Below, piece after piece: positions 29,022 to 38,698 of a DNA stretch of 56,526 nt. A program made the position numbers and the translations under genes. The stretch is taken from assembly GCA_020859685.1 (NCBI GenBank), contig JAJBVT010000003.1:1-56526 (forward strand), read 5' to 3'. Source of the DNA: Rikenellaceae bacterium. GTDB taxonomy: Bacteria > Bacteroidota > Bacteroidia > Bacteroidales > Rikenellaceae. Under the pieces are notes generated by a model that saw only the letters and a program-made list of their open reading frames with translations, did not search any database and was not told the DNA's origin. The number at the start of each line of letters is the position of its first letter. Position 1 is the stretch's first letter.

Positions 29022-29218
29022 AACAGGAGAAAGATAAACAACCGGACGACATCTGGCAGCATACGGCGCTCGGCGAGGCGGAGCATGTCCGAGAGGAGCT
29101 GTCCGAAAATATGGTAAACTACCATGACGACCCACAATCGGACGTGCTGGTGGATGAGACACCCGGCATCCCGAACGGTATGTTCGGCGACCATCAGGAC
29201 GATTTCGATATCGGTTGA
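29018..29218 (+). CDS. Small acidic protein of unknown function
   Basis: A 66-residue, Asp/Glu-rich protein (contains DIWQHTALGEAEHVREELSENM and ends DDFDIG). It starts with an ATGA overlap on the coiled-coil gene. No domain is recognised. Soluble, cytoplasmic by composition. Confidence 0.65.
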   Translation: MKQEKDKQPDDIWQHTALGEAEHVREELSENMVNYHDDPQSDVLVDETPGIPNGMFGDHQDDFDIG

Positions 29219-29411
29219 CGGATTTTCGGTCCGACCGGACCGGTCCGGCCGGTCGCCCGGTAGCGTAGCCGCGCAGGTTCCGGAGTGCATTTGGACGCAA
29301 GTTATCGGCTAACCGTTAGTCGGCTAATCCGGTGCCCATATCAGGTTGTAAAACAATAGTGGGATACTCTACCTACCCCCTTCGACAGAACTTTATTGGT
29401 ATTTTTTTAAG

Positions 29412-29471
29412 TAAATAATACGCCTGCCTTGCAGCATTGCGGCCCGCCGGGGATTGGGGCGGGCCGCTGAA
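29412..29471 (-). repeat. GC-rich palindromic intergenic repeat (minus orientation)
   Basis: On the minus strand: CAGCGGCCCGCC...GGCGGGCCGCA, then the small hairpin CTGCAAGGCAG. It lies 3' of the small acidic gene and 3' of the convergent lipoprotein gene. Confidence 0.65.
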
Positions 29472-29496
29472 ACAATCGTGCAAACACGTAAATGCT

Positions 29497-29919
29497 CTAT
29501 TTTATCTCGAACTCCCCCGTATAGGTCCCTTCGCCCGAGATTTCGAGGTGGATCGGTTTCACTATACGATAGCGGCCCGGGCCGTAGTCCACATCGTCCG
29601 AAAAGAGATCTATCTGGTAGACCTGCGTTCCGCCCGGCTCCAGAAGATACATTATGGTTATAACGGCGAAATCCGGCAGTTCGAACCGGGTCCACTCGCC
29701 GTCCACCAGTTTCTGGACCATATAGCTTGCCCCGTAATGCGCCGACTCCCGGGTGTTGTTGGTTATCGAGAGTTCCACCCTTCGGGGCGGGCTGTCGTAT
29801 ACGGACGGGTAGACAGTCATCTCGATACCCGGAGGGTTATTGTATAGGCGGTTCTTCACGCCGCAGGACGCCCCGCATACCAGGGCGACCGCTAATATAA
29901 TCAGGTGGTCTATCCGCAT
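29497..29919 (-). CDS. Lipoprotein with bacterial Ig-like (Big_14-type) domain
   Basis: 140 residues with a lipobox CGAS-C (Cys about 19). The rest is a single beta-sandwich domain with EMTVYPSVYDSPPRRVELSITNNTRESAHYG and FSDDVDYGPGRYRIVKPI, resembling the small Ig-like domain found in many Bacteroidetes and Firmicutes lipoproteins. Function is unknown. Located in the periplasm or at the surface. Confidence 0.7.
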   Translation of the reverse strand: MRIDHLIILAVALVCGASCGVKNRLYNNPPGIEMTVYPSVYDSPPRRVELSITNNTRESAHYGASYMVQKLVDGEWTRFELPDFAVITIMYLLEPGGTQVYQIDLFSDDVDYGPGRYRIVKPIHLEISGEGTYTGEFEIK

Positions 29920-29989
29920 AATTTTTTTTGCAATGTAATATTTTACGGCCCCTGAAACAAGGGTCGGCGCCGTTATTCCCTTTTCCCCC

Positions 29990-30166
29990 TCACACTTTGC
30001 ACGAACAGGAGTACTGCTCCTTTTCGACCTCGTCGTAATCGTGGCGCAGTTTTTTAAGCTCCTTTTTGATATGGTTTATCTCCCTTTCCGACCCACCGGC
30101 GAGGGCCTTCTCGTATATATTTTCGAGCTGTCCTATCAACGATTCGAGTTCTTCCAGTCTTTCCAT
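29990..30166 (-). CDS. Small coiled-coil protein with C-terminal Cys pair
   Basis: A 58-residue frame (MERLEELESLIGQLENIY...) that is almost entirely coiled coil and ends in SCSCKV. It resembles in style the coiled-coil gene at 28848 (both begin with M..RLEELE) and may be a distant relative. A family is not recognised. The charge pattern and good start context support coding. Confidence 0.6.
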   Translation of the reverse strand: MERLEELESLIGQLENIYEKALAGGSEREINHIKKELKKLRHDYDEVEKEQYSCSCKV

Positions 30167-30339
30167 AATATGCTGTTTAACGGTTTATATACGGTAATGC
30201 GGCAAACGGGATGCCATTTAATCGGCCGCCGGCAGAGATTATGGGCTGGAATAGCGGCAATTTCGGTCGCCCTTGCGGGCCCCGGCATCCGGTGGCACTA
30301 TAATTGGAACAGTTAAGCAGTAATTAAAGTCAGACAGTT

Positions 30340-30981
30340 ATGAAAAGAATATTATCAGTGGCAGCCCTCGTTTGCGCGGGGATATTGATGCTCTCGTCCT
30401 GCGGGACGTCCACCAAAGTGGTATCTTCATGGAAATCGTCCAGCGCATCGGGTTCGACGTTGGATAAAGTGCTCGTACTCGCGATGATGAGCGACCGCGA
30501 GGCGAAAGATTACATCGAGCAGACTATGGTAAGCGGACTTACCGCCCGCGGTGTTACGGCCGTTACGGGTACGTCGGAATTCGGCCCGCGCGGCTTCGGT
30601 ACCCTCGACCAGGACCAGGTTAACGCCAAACTTACAGGCGAAGGGTTCACTTCGATTATGATTATATGCCTTACGGCGAAGGACAAGGACCTGAATTATG
30701 TTCCGGGCTCGGCATATTACAGCCCCTACGGACCGGTCTACTACGGCTATTACGGCCGCTACCGCTATATGTACGACAACATTTACACCCCCGGATATTA
30801 TACCACCTCGACCACCTATGTGCTCGACGCGGACCTCTACTCACTGCCGGACGACAAACTGATTTACTCTGCCCAGACGCGCAGTTACGACCCGTCCAAC
30901 AGCAAGGACCTCGCCCAGAGCTTCTCGGCCGAAATCATCAGCGCCCTCCAAAGCAACGGACTGCTCTACGCGGTGAAATAA
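30340..30981 (+). CDS. Lipoprotein of unknown function with Tyr-rich segment
   Basis: 213 residues with lipobox LMLSSC (Cys about 21). The fold suggested by KVLVLAMMSDREAKDYIEQTMVSGLTARGV resembles small DUF4136-like lipoproteins. A Tyr/Gly/Pro-rich insert (YYSPYGPVYYGYYGRYRYMY, about residues 127-146) is a striking low-complexity stretch. The end is a conserved-looking SFSAEIISALQSNGLL helix. Probably outer-membrane-anchored. It is followed by a perfect terminator. Confidence 0.75.
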   Translation: MKRILSVAALVCAGILMLSSCGTSTKVVSSWKSSSASGSTLDKVLVLAMMSDREAKDYIEQTMVSGLTARGVTAVTGTSEFGPRGFGTLDQDQVNAKLTGEGFTSIMIICLTAKDKDLNYVPGSAYYSPYGPVYYGYYGRYRYMYDNIYTPGYYTTSTTYVLDADLYSLPDDKLIYSAQTRSYDPSNSKDLAQSFSAEIISALQSNGLLYAVK

Positions 30982-31005
30982 TAAACTGAAGTTCAGGAAA
31001 CAATT

Positions 31006-31040
31006 AAAAGAGAGCGGGCCGTTTCGGCCCGCTCTCTTTT
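31006..31040 (+). terminator. Strong bidirectional terminator
   Basis: A perfect 15-bp stem (31006-31020 with 31026-31040) around a 5-base loop. The stem begins in AAAA and ends in TTTT, so it can serve both the plus-strand lipoprotein and the minus-strand gene ending at 31077. Confidence 0.9.
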
Positions 31041-31076
31041 AATGATACAGCGGACCCGAAGGTCCGCAGATAAGGT

Positions 31077-31628
31077 TTACCTGTGGAAAGGATTAATTTC
31101 CACGGCTGCTACATCGAAACAATAATTAAGTTGTCTACCCACATCGGTGATTTTATACACCTGCTGTTGCTTTAACTGCTGTTCTATATTATAGTACACT
31201 TCGACCGGTATTTCTGCAAAGGGGTCTTCATCAAAAAAAGCGAATTCCACATCGGCAATTTTCCCGGTGGCCGGGTCGATATATGCCATAACATAGAGGC
31301 TGCGATTTCCGATAGTTGCTTTTTGAGCCTCATCAAACCCATTTCGCACTATGGTAAATAATCCTTCATAAGATTTATCATCAAAATCTATCGTGTTTTT
31401 GAAACCCCTCAATATCTCATCTTCTGGCTTGGAGCCGTCTTTATAGGTCCATTCGTGATAAACAAACCGGCTATTTGCATTATAAAGAGTGATGTCACCG
31501 TCAATATTATCGCATTGATAAACAAAACCGTTTCCGGTTATCTGTTTAGTCTGGTCATAATAAAATGTCTGTGACCAGGCAATCGGTGTAGCCAATAATA
31601 ATGTGGTTACCGCAATGATTTTTTTCAT
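31077..31628 (-). CDS. Secreted protein of unknown function (DUF5043-like?)
   Basis: 183 residues with a signal peptide (cleavage near AWS-QTF). The N-terminus FYYDQTKQITGNGFVYQCD and the overall pattern resemble DUF5043-type Bacteroidetes secreted proteins; this assignment is by memory and is moderate. The start is 2 bases after the stop of the upstream metallopeptidase-like lipoprotein, so the two are co-expressed. It could be a specific partner or inhibitor of that protein, but nothing in the sequence proves it. Confidence 0.65.
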   Translation of the reverse strand: MKKIIAVTTLLLATPIAWSQTFYYDQTKQITGNGFVYQCDNIDGDITLYNANSRFVYHEWTYKDGSKPEDEILRGFKNTIDFDDKSYEGLFTIVRNGFDEAQKATIGNRSLYVMAYIDPATGKIADVEFAFFDEDPFAEIPVEVYYNIEQQLKQQQVYKITDVGRQLNYCFDVAAVEINPFHR

Positions 31629-31629
31629 A

Positions 31630-33177
31630 TCAGCTATCGTTAAAAATACTTTGTAATAAGTTTAAAGCATCGAGACCGGAGAGCGTATTATTAAAAGGAT
31701 ACTGGCTGTATCCTCCCTGGTTTTTTAAAAGATCGGCTGAATCCAGATATCCCTGTTGAATTTCCGAAGCCGAATAAATAGATAATCTATTACCACTATT
31801 ATCCAACATAGAGATTATCATAGATGCAGCTTGACCACCGATAGAATTTCTGTATATAGAATAATATGCACCATTAGTTTCCAATAACCCCTTCCTTCTC
31901 AGATACAAATATTCCGCCGCATGGGCTTCCACCTCGTTATTTAACTGGCGTCCACCCCAGTCCGCAGAGTTAGTGCGGGAAAATTGGTAGGCGTGGAACA
32001 TCTCGTGGAAAAGGTAGCTGTGGTCCCACTTGTTCAGCGTTATGCTCGAAGTGCCGCTGCTCGGAACGAATATGGCGTCTCTCCTCGTAGCGTCGAAAGT
32101 TATATTAAGCATGGAGCCTAAGGCATTCACGAGATTGTTCCCTGCATAATCCGCTAATATTTCCGATAAATGTTCGTTCAGTTCGTTTTTCTCTTCGTCG
32201 GTAAGGTCACTTACATCGAAAATACTGTCATAAAGGCTGCGAATACCATCATTACCACCACGGTCAATCCCTCCGCTACCGCCGTTGCCGCCTCCGCCGC
32301 TGCTCGAACCTCCAGAAGGTGGAGAAGGGTCGGGCCCGCCTGAAATAGGCGGTTTCACACTGGGATCGGTCACAACAGGGGGCGGCTTCGGACCGTTGCC
32401 GTTACAGGTTACGGCCTCTATTACTCCTCCCCATCCGCATTGTTCGTCCACTTTTGCACCGATCCGGGTGGTAACGATATGGTAGCGCCCCATTTTTATA
32501 TAACCGATAACATGCCTTATATCCCGCATATTATCTACCAACTCCTTGCTTTCGTCAAAAATGGATGCCCACACCACTTTAATTCCCTCATGGTATCGGT
32601 CCGCCCGGACTATAAAAGCTGTCTCCGGTTCAGTATAAATCACCATTCCGCTGAAAGTGTCCGGTACGGAGCCGTTCAGGAACGAGTCGTGGTCCGGGTC
32701 GCCGTACTCGTGGATATAATCCTCCGATGGGATTATACTCATAATGTAATAACCGGTTGCCTCCTCGTCGTCGCGGTGCCGGACGACCACGAGTTTTTGC
32801 AGTACCGGTGCGAAATAGCACCTGGTGGTGTCCGTGGCGGTCGTCCAGTCGGAGGCGAACCAACCGGTGTAGTAGAACTCTCCGAAGATGGGTACGTCCA
32901 CACTCTCGATCCACTCGTTCATCGAGTGCTCGGCATATTGCCAGAAGGGTTCGTAATCTCCGGTATGGAAACCGAAGATACGGTAGGGATTCTCTTCATC
33001 GGAGCGCGTAACCGCATTCTCCGCCGAAGCCGTTTCGAAGAAGGCGCGCGCGTCGGCGACGCTGAATTTGGGGATGTTGCCCGGCTCAGTGTCGCCGGGT
33101 TCTTTCGTGCAGCCGTGGATGGCCACAATGCAGGCAAGGGTCAGTAGAAGCCCTGCCGGTACGGATAGTTTTCTCAT
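31630..33177 (-). CDS. Lipoprotein with C-terminal HExxH metallopeptidase-like domain
   Basis: 515 residues; lipobox ends at Cys23. The N-terminal half (about 34-255) is a domain I do not recognise. A Pro/Gly/Ser-rich linker at about 262-310 (PKPPPVV..GGSSSGGGGNGGSGG) leads to a C-terminal domain with HEMFHAYQ at 391-398. A downstream Glu in NNEVEAHAAEY (about 415) could be the third zinc ligand, as in gluzincin-type peptidases. The layout of N-terminal export domain, flexible linker and C-terminal enzymatic domain, with a small gene right behind, resembles toxin-like secreted proteins. It could also be a simple surface peptidase. Confidence 0.72.
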   Translation of the reverse strand: MRKLSVPAGLLLTLACIVAIHGCTKEPGDTEPGNIPKFSVADARAFFETASAENAVTRSDEENPYRIFGFHTGDYEPFWQYAEHSMNEWIESVDVPIFGEFYYTGWFASDWTTATDTTRCYFAPVLQKLVVVRHRDDEEATGYYIMSIIPSEDYIHEYGDPDHDSFLNGSVPDTFSGMVIYTEPETAFIVRADRYHEGIKVVWASIFDESKELVDNMRDIRHVIGYIKMGRYHIVTTRIGAKVDEQCGWGGVIEAVTCNGNGPKPPPVVTDPSVKPPISGGPDPSPPSGGSSSGGGGNGGSGGIDRGGNDGIRSLYDSIFDVSDLTDEEKNELNEHLSEILADYAGNNLVNALGSMLNITFDATRRDAIFVPSSGTSSITLNKWDHSYLFHEMFHAYQFSRTNSADWGGRQLNNEVEAHAAEYLYLRRKGLLETNGAYYSIYRNSIGGQAASMIISMLDNSGNRLSIYSASEIQQGYLDSADLLKNQGGYSQYPFNNTLSGLDALNLLQSIFNDS

Positions 33178-33419
33178 AAGCAGTGCATTTAACGGGTTAT
33201 ATATAGGTTCCGCCCGCCCACGGGGCGTATTATGTTGACTTATGAGTTTATTCCCCCGCTAACGGTTGCCGACACTTCCGAGGGTTTCGGATATACCCTC
33301 GTTCCCCCACACAGGCCGTGGGATAAAACGGTGAACAAAAGACGGATGTAAATTAAAAAAAATTAGAAAACAAAAAAGAAAACCGGGTTTCGACGAAACT
33401 GTAACTCCATAATTAATGG

Positions 33420-34787
33420 CTACCTGTCCACCCGCGGCACCTCGTCGGTATCCTCCATATCGAGCTTATCGTTCCACAGATATTTGCGGGTCTCGCGGAC
33501 CAGCACCCCCGACAGAAGCACCAGCGATATAAGGTTGGGCAGGGCCATCAGGGCGTTCATACTGTCGGCGATATTCCAGACCATCCCCAGATTTGCTATG
33601 GCGCCTATGAAAATCGCCGCGACCCAGAACACCCGGTATACCCGGATGGAACGCCTCCCGCCCAGATACTCCATCGCCTTCTCGGCGTAGTACGACCAAC
33701 CCAGTATGGTCGAAAAGGCGAAAGTTATTATGCCTATCGAAAGTATCACCGGCCCGGCCACCGGTATCTGTGCGAAGGCCGCTTTGGTCAGCGCCGCTCC
33801 CTGCGTATGGTCGATTGCCGGATTGGCGATTACGCTGCTCACGAGGACCAGCCCCGTCAGGGCGCAAATTACCACCGTGTCCCAAAAGGTGCCCGACGCC
33901 GAGACGAGGGCCTGCCGTACCGGGTTGCGAGTCTGCGCCGCCGCGGCCACTATCGGTGCCGAACCCATCCCCGACTCGTTCGAGAACAGCCCCCGGGCTA
34001 TCCCGTACCGGGCCGCCATCATCAGCATGCTGCCCACGAACCCGCCCCCGGCCGCGCGGGTGCTGAATGCCGAGTCTATTATGAGCGAGAAGGTCTCACC
34101 GAGATACGGAGCGTTCATTACCAGTATTATAAGGCATCCGATAACGTAAAAGACTGCCATAAACGGCACCAGAACGGTGCATATCCGGGCGATTCCCCGC
34201 AGGCCGAATATTATAACCGCGCCCACCATCGCCGCCAGAAGCGCCCCGGTGAGCCAGGTCGAAACTCCCCACGTCTCTTTCAGCAGCATCGAAATGGCGT
34301 TAGACTGGACGGTATTGCCGATTCCGAAGGCGGCCAGAGCGGTGAAGATGCAGAACAGCACGGCGAGCCACCTCAGTTTAAGGCCCCGTTCCAGTACGTA
34401 CATCGGGCCGCCGAGCATGTCTCCGTCGGCGGTTTTAACCCGGTATTTTACAGCCAGCAGGCCCTCGCTGTATTTGGTGGCGATGCCGAAGATGCCGGTA
34501 ATCCAGCACCAGAACACCGCCCCCGGCCCGCCCAGCGAAACGGCCGTCGCCACGCCTACTATATTCCCTGTCCCTATTGTGGCGGCCAGCGACGTGGCCA
34601 GAGCCGAGAAATTACTGATATCGCCCTGCGAACCTTTGTCCATTTTCAGCGACAGGCGGATTGCCTTACCGATATACCGCTGCGGGAACCGTAGCCGTAC
34701 GGTAAGGTAAATGTGCGTCCCGAGAAGCAGGACCACCATAGGCCAGTCCCAGAGGAATCCGGCTATTTTCGATACGACCTGTTCCAC
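33420..34787 (-). CDS. AGCS family sodium:alanine/glycine symporter
   Basis: 455 residues with about 11 membrane segments. The signature GTGNIVGVATAVSLGGPGAVFWCWITGIFG (about 71-100), NESGMGSAPI and the GWSYYAEKA segment near the C-terminus are typical of AGCS transporters, which couple small neutral amino acid uptake to Na+. It ends upstream of a lipoprotein gene and follows ung on the same strand by 13 bases, which suggests a shared transcript. Confidence 0.92.
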   Translation of the reverse strand: MEQVVSKIAGFLWDWPMVVLLLGTHIYLTVRLRFPQRYIGKAIRLSLKMDKGSQGDISNFSALATSLAATIGTGNIVGVATAVSLGGPGAVFWCWITGIFGIATKYSEGLLAVKYRVKTADGDMLGGPMYVLERGLKLRWLAVLFCIFTALAAFGIGNTVQSNAISMLLKETWGVSTWLTGALLAAMVGAVIIFGLRGIARICTVLVPFMAVFYVIGCLIILVMNAPYLGETFSLIIDSAFSTRAAGGGFVGSMLMMAARYGIARGLFSNESGMGSAPIVAAAAQTRNPVRQALVSASGTFWDTVVICALTGLVLVSSVIANPAIDHTQGAALTKAAFAQIPVAGPVILSIGIITFAFSTILGWSYYAEKAMEYLGGRRSIRVYRVFWVAAIFIGAIANLGMVWNIADSMNALMALPNLISLVLLSGVLVRETRKYLWNDKLDMEDTDEVPRVDR

Positions 34788-34800
34788 GGGCGCAAAACGT

Positions 34801-35462
34801 TTACCAGTTTATCGGCTCGAGCCCCCGTGAGACGAGGTATCGGTTGGCCTGCGAGAAGTGGCGGCAGCCGAAGAACCCGCGGTATGCCGAGAGTGGCGAC
34901 GGGTGTACCGCCTTGAGTACGCAGTTGCGCCCGGCGTCCACGAACGAGGCCTTCTCTGTGCGTAAGAACCCCACAGCAGGTAGACCAAACCTTCCCGGCG
35001 GGTGGCGAGGGCGTTGACCACCGCGTCCGTAAACCGTTCCCATCCCATCCCGGCATGCGATGCCGCTTCGTGTTGGCGCACGGTAAGGACCGCGTTCAGG
35101 AGAAGCACCCCCTGTTCGGCCCAGCGGTCGAGGTTGCCGGATTGTGGCACGGGCGTTCCCGTGTCGGTATTCACTTCCTGAAAAATATTCTGGAGTGACG
35201 GCGGAAACGGCACCCCGTCGTTCACCGAGAAACAGAGGCCGTTGGCCTGCCCCGGCCCGTGGTACGGATCCTGCCCGATAACCACCACCTTCACCCGGTC
35301 GAACGGGCATTTGTCGAACGCCCTGAAAATATTCTTGCCCGGCGGAAAGACCTGCGTGCGGGCGTATTCCCCTTTGACAAAGTCTACAAGGTCGGCGAAG
35401 TAGGACTTTGAGAACTCTTCCTTCAATACCTCTTTCCAGCTGTCGGATATTTTTACCTCCAT
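34801..35462 (-). pseudogene. ung: Uracil-DNA glycosylase with a frameshift
   Basis: Family 1 uracil-DNA glycosylase. The first about 167 residues are normal: [11 protein letters not shown] with the catalytic Asp65, then FPPSLQNIF and [10 protein letters not shown]. Within CAGAGAAGGCC near 34956-34966 one base appears to be missing. The frame then runs into a wrong tail ending at 34809, while the other frame continues correctly as [33 protein letters not shown] to the proper stop at 34801. The lost part includes the HPSPLS loop with the catalytic His, so the product would be inactive. Because ung is core, a sequencing or assembly error is as likely as a true mutation. Confidence 0.88.
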
Positions 35463-35709
35463 GGTCCGTTCGGGTTATAGGTTATGCCGCGCACCTGTTC
35501 CGCCTCTTCCGATACCCGTCTGTCTGCCAGGGCCGCGCGAAAACACGGTCATAAAAATAGCGATTATCGCCCGAAAACCGGATACGGTAACCGCTTATTT
35601 TAATTTTTTTTGCTTTACAATCGGACGGCTGTACATATGACATAAGCTAAACCCACCGCCAATATACCTCCGTTAAAATCAGGTATCTACTGATAATTTT
35701 TACACTACA

Positions 35710-35765
35710 TGTTTTCAGCGGCCCGCCACCCCGCCCCCGGAGGGCTGCATCTCTGCAACGGGAGA
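35710..35765 (+). repeat. GC-rich palindromic intergenic repeat
   Basis: AGCGGCCCGCCACCCCGCCCCCGGAGGGCTGC followed by a small CTCTGCAACGGGAG hairpin; the preceding AT-rich stretch AGGTATCTACTGATAATTTTTACACTAC (from 35680) is shared with copies at 39.07, 53.86 and 55.91 kb, so the repeat is about 90 bases. Confidence 0.7.
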
Positions 35766-35914
35766 TATATTTTCATCTTAGTGAAAAATATATGTAGCTG
35801 CCTGAAATTATTCGGTCCGATTTCCATCCCATTCGAAACAGTAAGGGCCGATATGGGGCCTTCGACATTTCCGCCCCAGCCTGACGATAATGCCGTTACT
35901 GCCCGACCCACCGG

Positions 35915-36436
35915 TCAGTTTATATCCTTCCGGTCGGCGGGTTCGGCCGCCTCCTCCATCGATACCTGCATGGCTACCATCTTGATAGCCGTGGCGGCGG
36001 CCTCGTCGCCCTTGTTGCCGTGTTTGCCGCCCGCGCGGTCCTCGGCCTGCTGCATGTTGTCGGTGGTGAGCACACCGAACGCCACGGGCATGTTCCAGTT
36101 GAGCATCAGTTGCATAACGCCCTGCGTAACACCCTGGCAGACGTAATCGAAATGTTTCGTGTCGCCCTGTATGACGCATCCGAGCGCGATAACCGCATCC
36201 ACATCGGTATACTCGGCGAAGAACTGCGCCCCGAGAGGCAGTTCGAAAGAACCCGGCACATATTTTATCTGTATATTCCTGTCCGGGCACCCGGACTCTT
36301 TGAGGGTCTTTACCGCGCCCAGCAGCAGGCTCTCGGTTATGACCGCGTTCCACTCCGAAACCACGATTCCGAATTTCATGTTCTCCGCAGACGGGAGCGG
36401 TCCGTCGAAAATCGAGAGGTTCTTTTTCTTGCTCAT
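35915..36436 (-). CDS. ribH: 6,7-dimethyl-8-ribityllumazine synthase
   Basis: 173 residues from the ATG at 36436 ([12 protein letters not shown]), the start used by Bacteroidetes homologues; the longer frame adds 49 unrelated residues. The motifs are [21 protein letters not shown], and [14 protein letters not shown] with the catalytic His95. It joins the two precursors of riboflavin into lumazine. Next gene upstream on the same strand is the TPR protein, 176 bases away. Confidence 0.94.
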   Translation of the reverse strand: MSKKKNLSIFDGPLPSAENMKFGIVVSEWNAVITESLLLGAVKTLKESGCPDRNIQIKYVPGSFELPLGAQFFAEYTDVDAVIALGCVIQGDTKHFDYVCQGVTQGVMQLMLNWNMPVAFGVLTTDNMQQAEDRAGGKHGNKGDEAAATAIKMVAMQVSMEEAAEPADRKDIN

Positions 36437-36612
36437 ATACTTTCCGTTTTTATTTGCTTGGTTATTTTGCCCGTCCACGGCAAACCGCGGGCCGGAAACG
36501 GCCGTAGGTGAAGAGAAAAAGGCCGCCAGTCCCTTCAGGGCGGCAACCTTATCAATGTATCGGTCCGGTCGGTCATCCGGCACCGGCCGTAGGGCCGGGT
36601 GACCGACCTTTC

Positions 36613-37419
36613 TTATTTCTGCTGTTCGGCGCCGATGTACTTCTCCACATCGCGGCCTTCGATACTCATCGGGTACTCGTCGGCAATCCTTTCGAGCGCC
36701 TTCAGCGCGTCCGCATTACGGCCGAGCCGGTCGTAGACGAGCGAAAGTTTTTTCAGGTACTGCGGTGAGGTGAGGGAATTGTCCCCGGCTTCCATGGCCT
36801 TCGAATAGAGGCTCGCTGCCTTTTCGTACTCGCCTTTCTGTACGTGGATATCGCCCTGGAGGCCGTAATTCTGCGCGTTGATTATCTTGTTGGGGACCCC
36901 TGTGGTCTGTTTGTATTTGGAGAGGTACTGCGCCGCAGCGTCGAGGTCTCCCGAACGCAGGTAGCAGATACCGGCGTAGTGCTTGGCGATATTGCCCTGC
37001 GGGGTGGAACCGTATTTGTCGATTACTTCGAGGAATCCGGCATTGAAACCGTCGCCGTTGAGGGCGGTCTCGTAATCCGCCGCGGCGAAGTGCTGCTCGG
37101 CCACGAACATCGCCGCACCGGCCTTCTCGGCCCGGTTGGGCAGGTACACGTATTTTACCGCGAGGAAAATACCGGCCGCGAGGACCAGTGCGCACAATAT
37201 GGACAGCAACTGTTTGCCGTGGTCGATTATGTACTGCTCGGTGTTGGATATTGCGGTTTCTATCTTTACTTCGGGGTCTTCCTGCTGTTCGGCTTCTTTT
37301 TTCGCCCCCCTCTTGGTTACTTTCGGACCGCGTTTTACCGCCGCTTTCTTTGTTTGGGTATCACCGGAGGCGGCCTCTACGACGGCCTTTTCGTTTTCCG
37401 GGTTTTCGTTTCTTACCAT
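36613..37419 (-). CDS. Membrane-anchored TPR protein
   Basis: 268 residues starting at 37419. A charged, Lys-rich cytoplasmic tail (1-50) precedes one membrane segment (about 71-90, [23 protein letters not shown]). Tetratricopeptide repeats follow in the periplasm (for example [26 protein letters not shown] and [15 protein letters not shown]). It resembles the YfgM-type/Bacteroidetes TPR proteins encoded next to ribH and recF; the role is probably as a scaffold or chaperone, not established. Confidence 0.85.
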   Translation of the reverse strand: MVRNENPENEKAVVEAASGDTQTKKAAVKRGPKVTKRGAKKEAEQQEDPEVKIETAISNTEQYIIDHGKQLLSILCALVLAAGIFLAVKYVYLPNRAEKAGAAMFVAEQHFAAADYETALNGDGFNAGFLEVIDKYGSTPQGNIAKHYAGICYLRSGDLDAAAQYLSKYKQTTGVPNKIINAQNYGLQGDIHVQKGEYEKAASLYSKAMEAGDNSLTSPQYLKKLSLVYDRLGRNADALKALERIADEYPMSIEGRDVEKYIGAEQQK

Positions 37420-37588
37420 TATACTGCTTTTATCGTATTTCCAATAACGGATAAAAATACACCTTTTTAACAAATTAACCGCTTCCCGCTCCAAATTATT
37501 TCTGTTTACGGCCCCCGGTCCTTGGAATCGGGGCAAACGGTTTTACCGAAAAGATGGGTGCGCCGGTTACTATGCGGGGATAAAATCA

Positions 37589-37596
37589 TAACTTTG
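37589..37596 (+). promoter_or_regulatory. Candidate -7 box close to the recF start
   Basis: TAACTTTG ends 7 bases before the recF ATG at 37604. If used, the transcript would have almost no leader. Confidence 0.5.
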
Positions 37597-37603
37597 TGTC
37601 GGT

Positions 37604-38698
37604 ATGCATTTGGAGAGGTTATCGGTTATCGGCTTCAAGAATATCGGCGAGGCGGTTTTGGAACTGCCCCACCGGATAAACTGCTTCGTGGGGGACAACG
37701 GGGCGGGGAAGACCAATCTTATCGACGCGGTGCACTACCTTTCGATGTGCCGCAGTTCGCTGGCCATGTCCGACGCGCAGTGCGTCAGGCACGGCGGGGA
37801 GTTCTTCGTGCTGGACGGCGGGTACCGGTGCGACGGGGGCCGGAAGGAGACCGTGGTCTGCTCGTTCAAAAAGAGCGCGGGCAAGACTCTCAAGCGCAAC
37901 GGAAAGGAGTACGATAAACTTTCGGACCATATAGGCCTCGTGCCGCTGGTGATAGTATCGCCGGCCGACTCGTTTCTGGTGACCGACGCGGCCGAGGAGC
38001 GTCGCCGGTACCTCAACTCGTTCCTGTCGCAGCTCGACCGGGGTTACCTGTCGGCCGCCGTCCGCTACAACCAGGTCCTTGCCGAGCGCAACAAACTCCT
38101 TAAAGACGACTGTCCGCGGGAGGATGTCCTCGAAATTCTCGATATGCAGCTCGTGGAGGCGGGCAATACGATACATGCCAAAAGGCGCAAACTTATCGAA
38201 AGGCTCGCCCCGCTTACCGGGGAGTTTTATGCCGAACTGTCCGGCGACCGGGAGCAGGTCACGCTCGAATACCGGTCGGAGCTGAACGAAACGCCGTTCG
38301 ACGAGCTGCTCCGGCAGGCGGCCGAGAAGGACCGCGTTATGCGTTTCTCGACGGCCGGGGTCCACCGCGACGACCTGAAAATGAAGATAGGCGGTCTGGC
38401 CCTGCGCAAGTACGGGTCGCAGGGGCAGCAGAAGTCGTTCCTTGTGGCCCTCAAACTCGCACAGTATATGATAGTGGCCTCGGAGAGGGGCGAGAAGCCG
38501 GTCCTGCTGCTGGACGACGTATTCGACAAGCTGGACCCCGACCGGGTGGGCAACCTGCTGGCCCTGGTGTCGGGCGAGCGGTTCGGGCAGATATTCATCT
38601 CGGATTGCAGCCGCTCGCGCATTGAGGAGATACTGGCCCGGCTGGACGAGAGCTATTCACTGTTCACCGTAAAGGACGGCGTGGTGGAGGAGATATGA
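37604..38698 (+). CDS. recF: DNA replication and repair protein RecF
   Basis: 364 residues. Walker A GDNGAGKT at 30-37, the ABC signature region GSQGQQKSFLVALKLAQ and Walker B PVLLLDDVFDKLD are intact. RecF is an SMC-like ATPase that, with RecO and RecR, loads RecA at gapped DNA. The ATG (MHLERLSVIGF) is the family's normal start. The stop overlaps the DUF721 gene start by 4 bases (ATGA), so the two are coupled. Confidence 0.96.
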   Translation: MHLERLSVIGFKNIGEAVLELPHRINCFVGDNGAGKTNLIDAVHYLSMCRSSLAMSDAQCVRHGGEFFVLDGGYRCDGGRKETVVCSFKKSAGKTLKRNGKEYDKLSDHIGLVPLVIVSPADSFLVTDAAEERRRYLNSFLSQLDRGYLSAAVRYNQVLAERNKLLKDDCPREDVLEILDMQLVEAGNTIHAKRRKLIERLAPLTGEFYAELSGDREQVTLEYRSELNETPFDELLRQAAEKDRVMRFSTAGVHRDDLKMKIGGLALRKYGSQGQQKSFLVALKLAQYMIVASERGEKPVLLLDDVFDKLDPDRVGNLLALVSGERFGQIFISDCSRSRIEEILARLDESYSLFTVKDGVVEEI

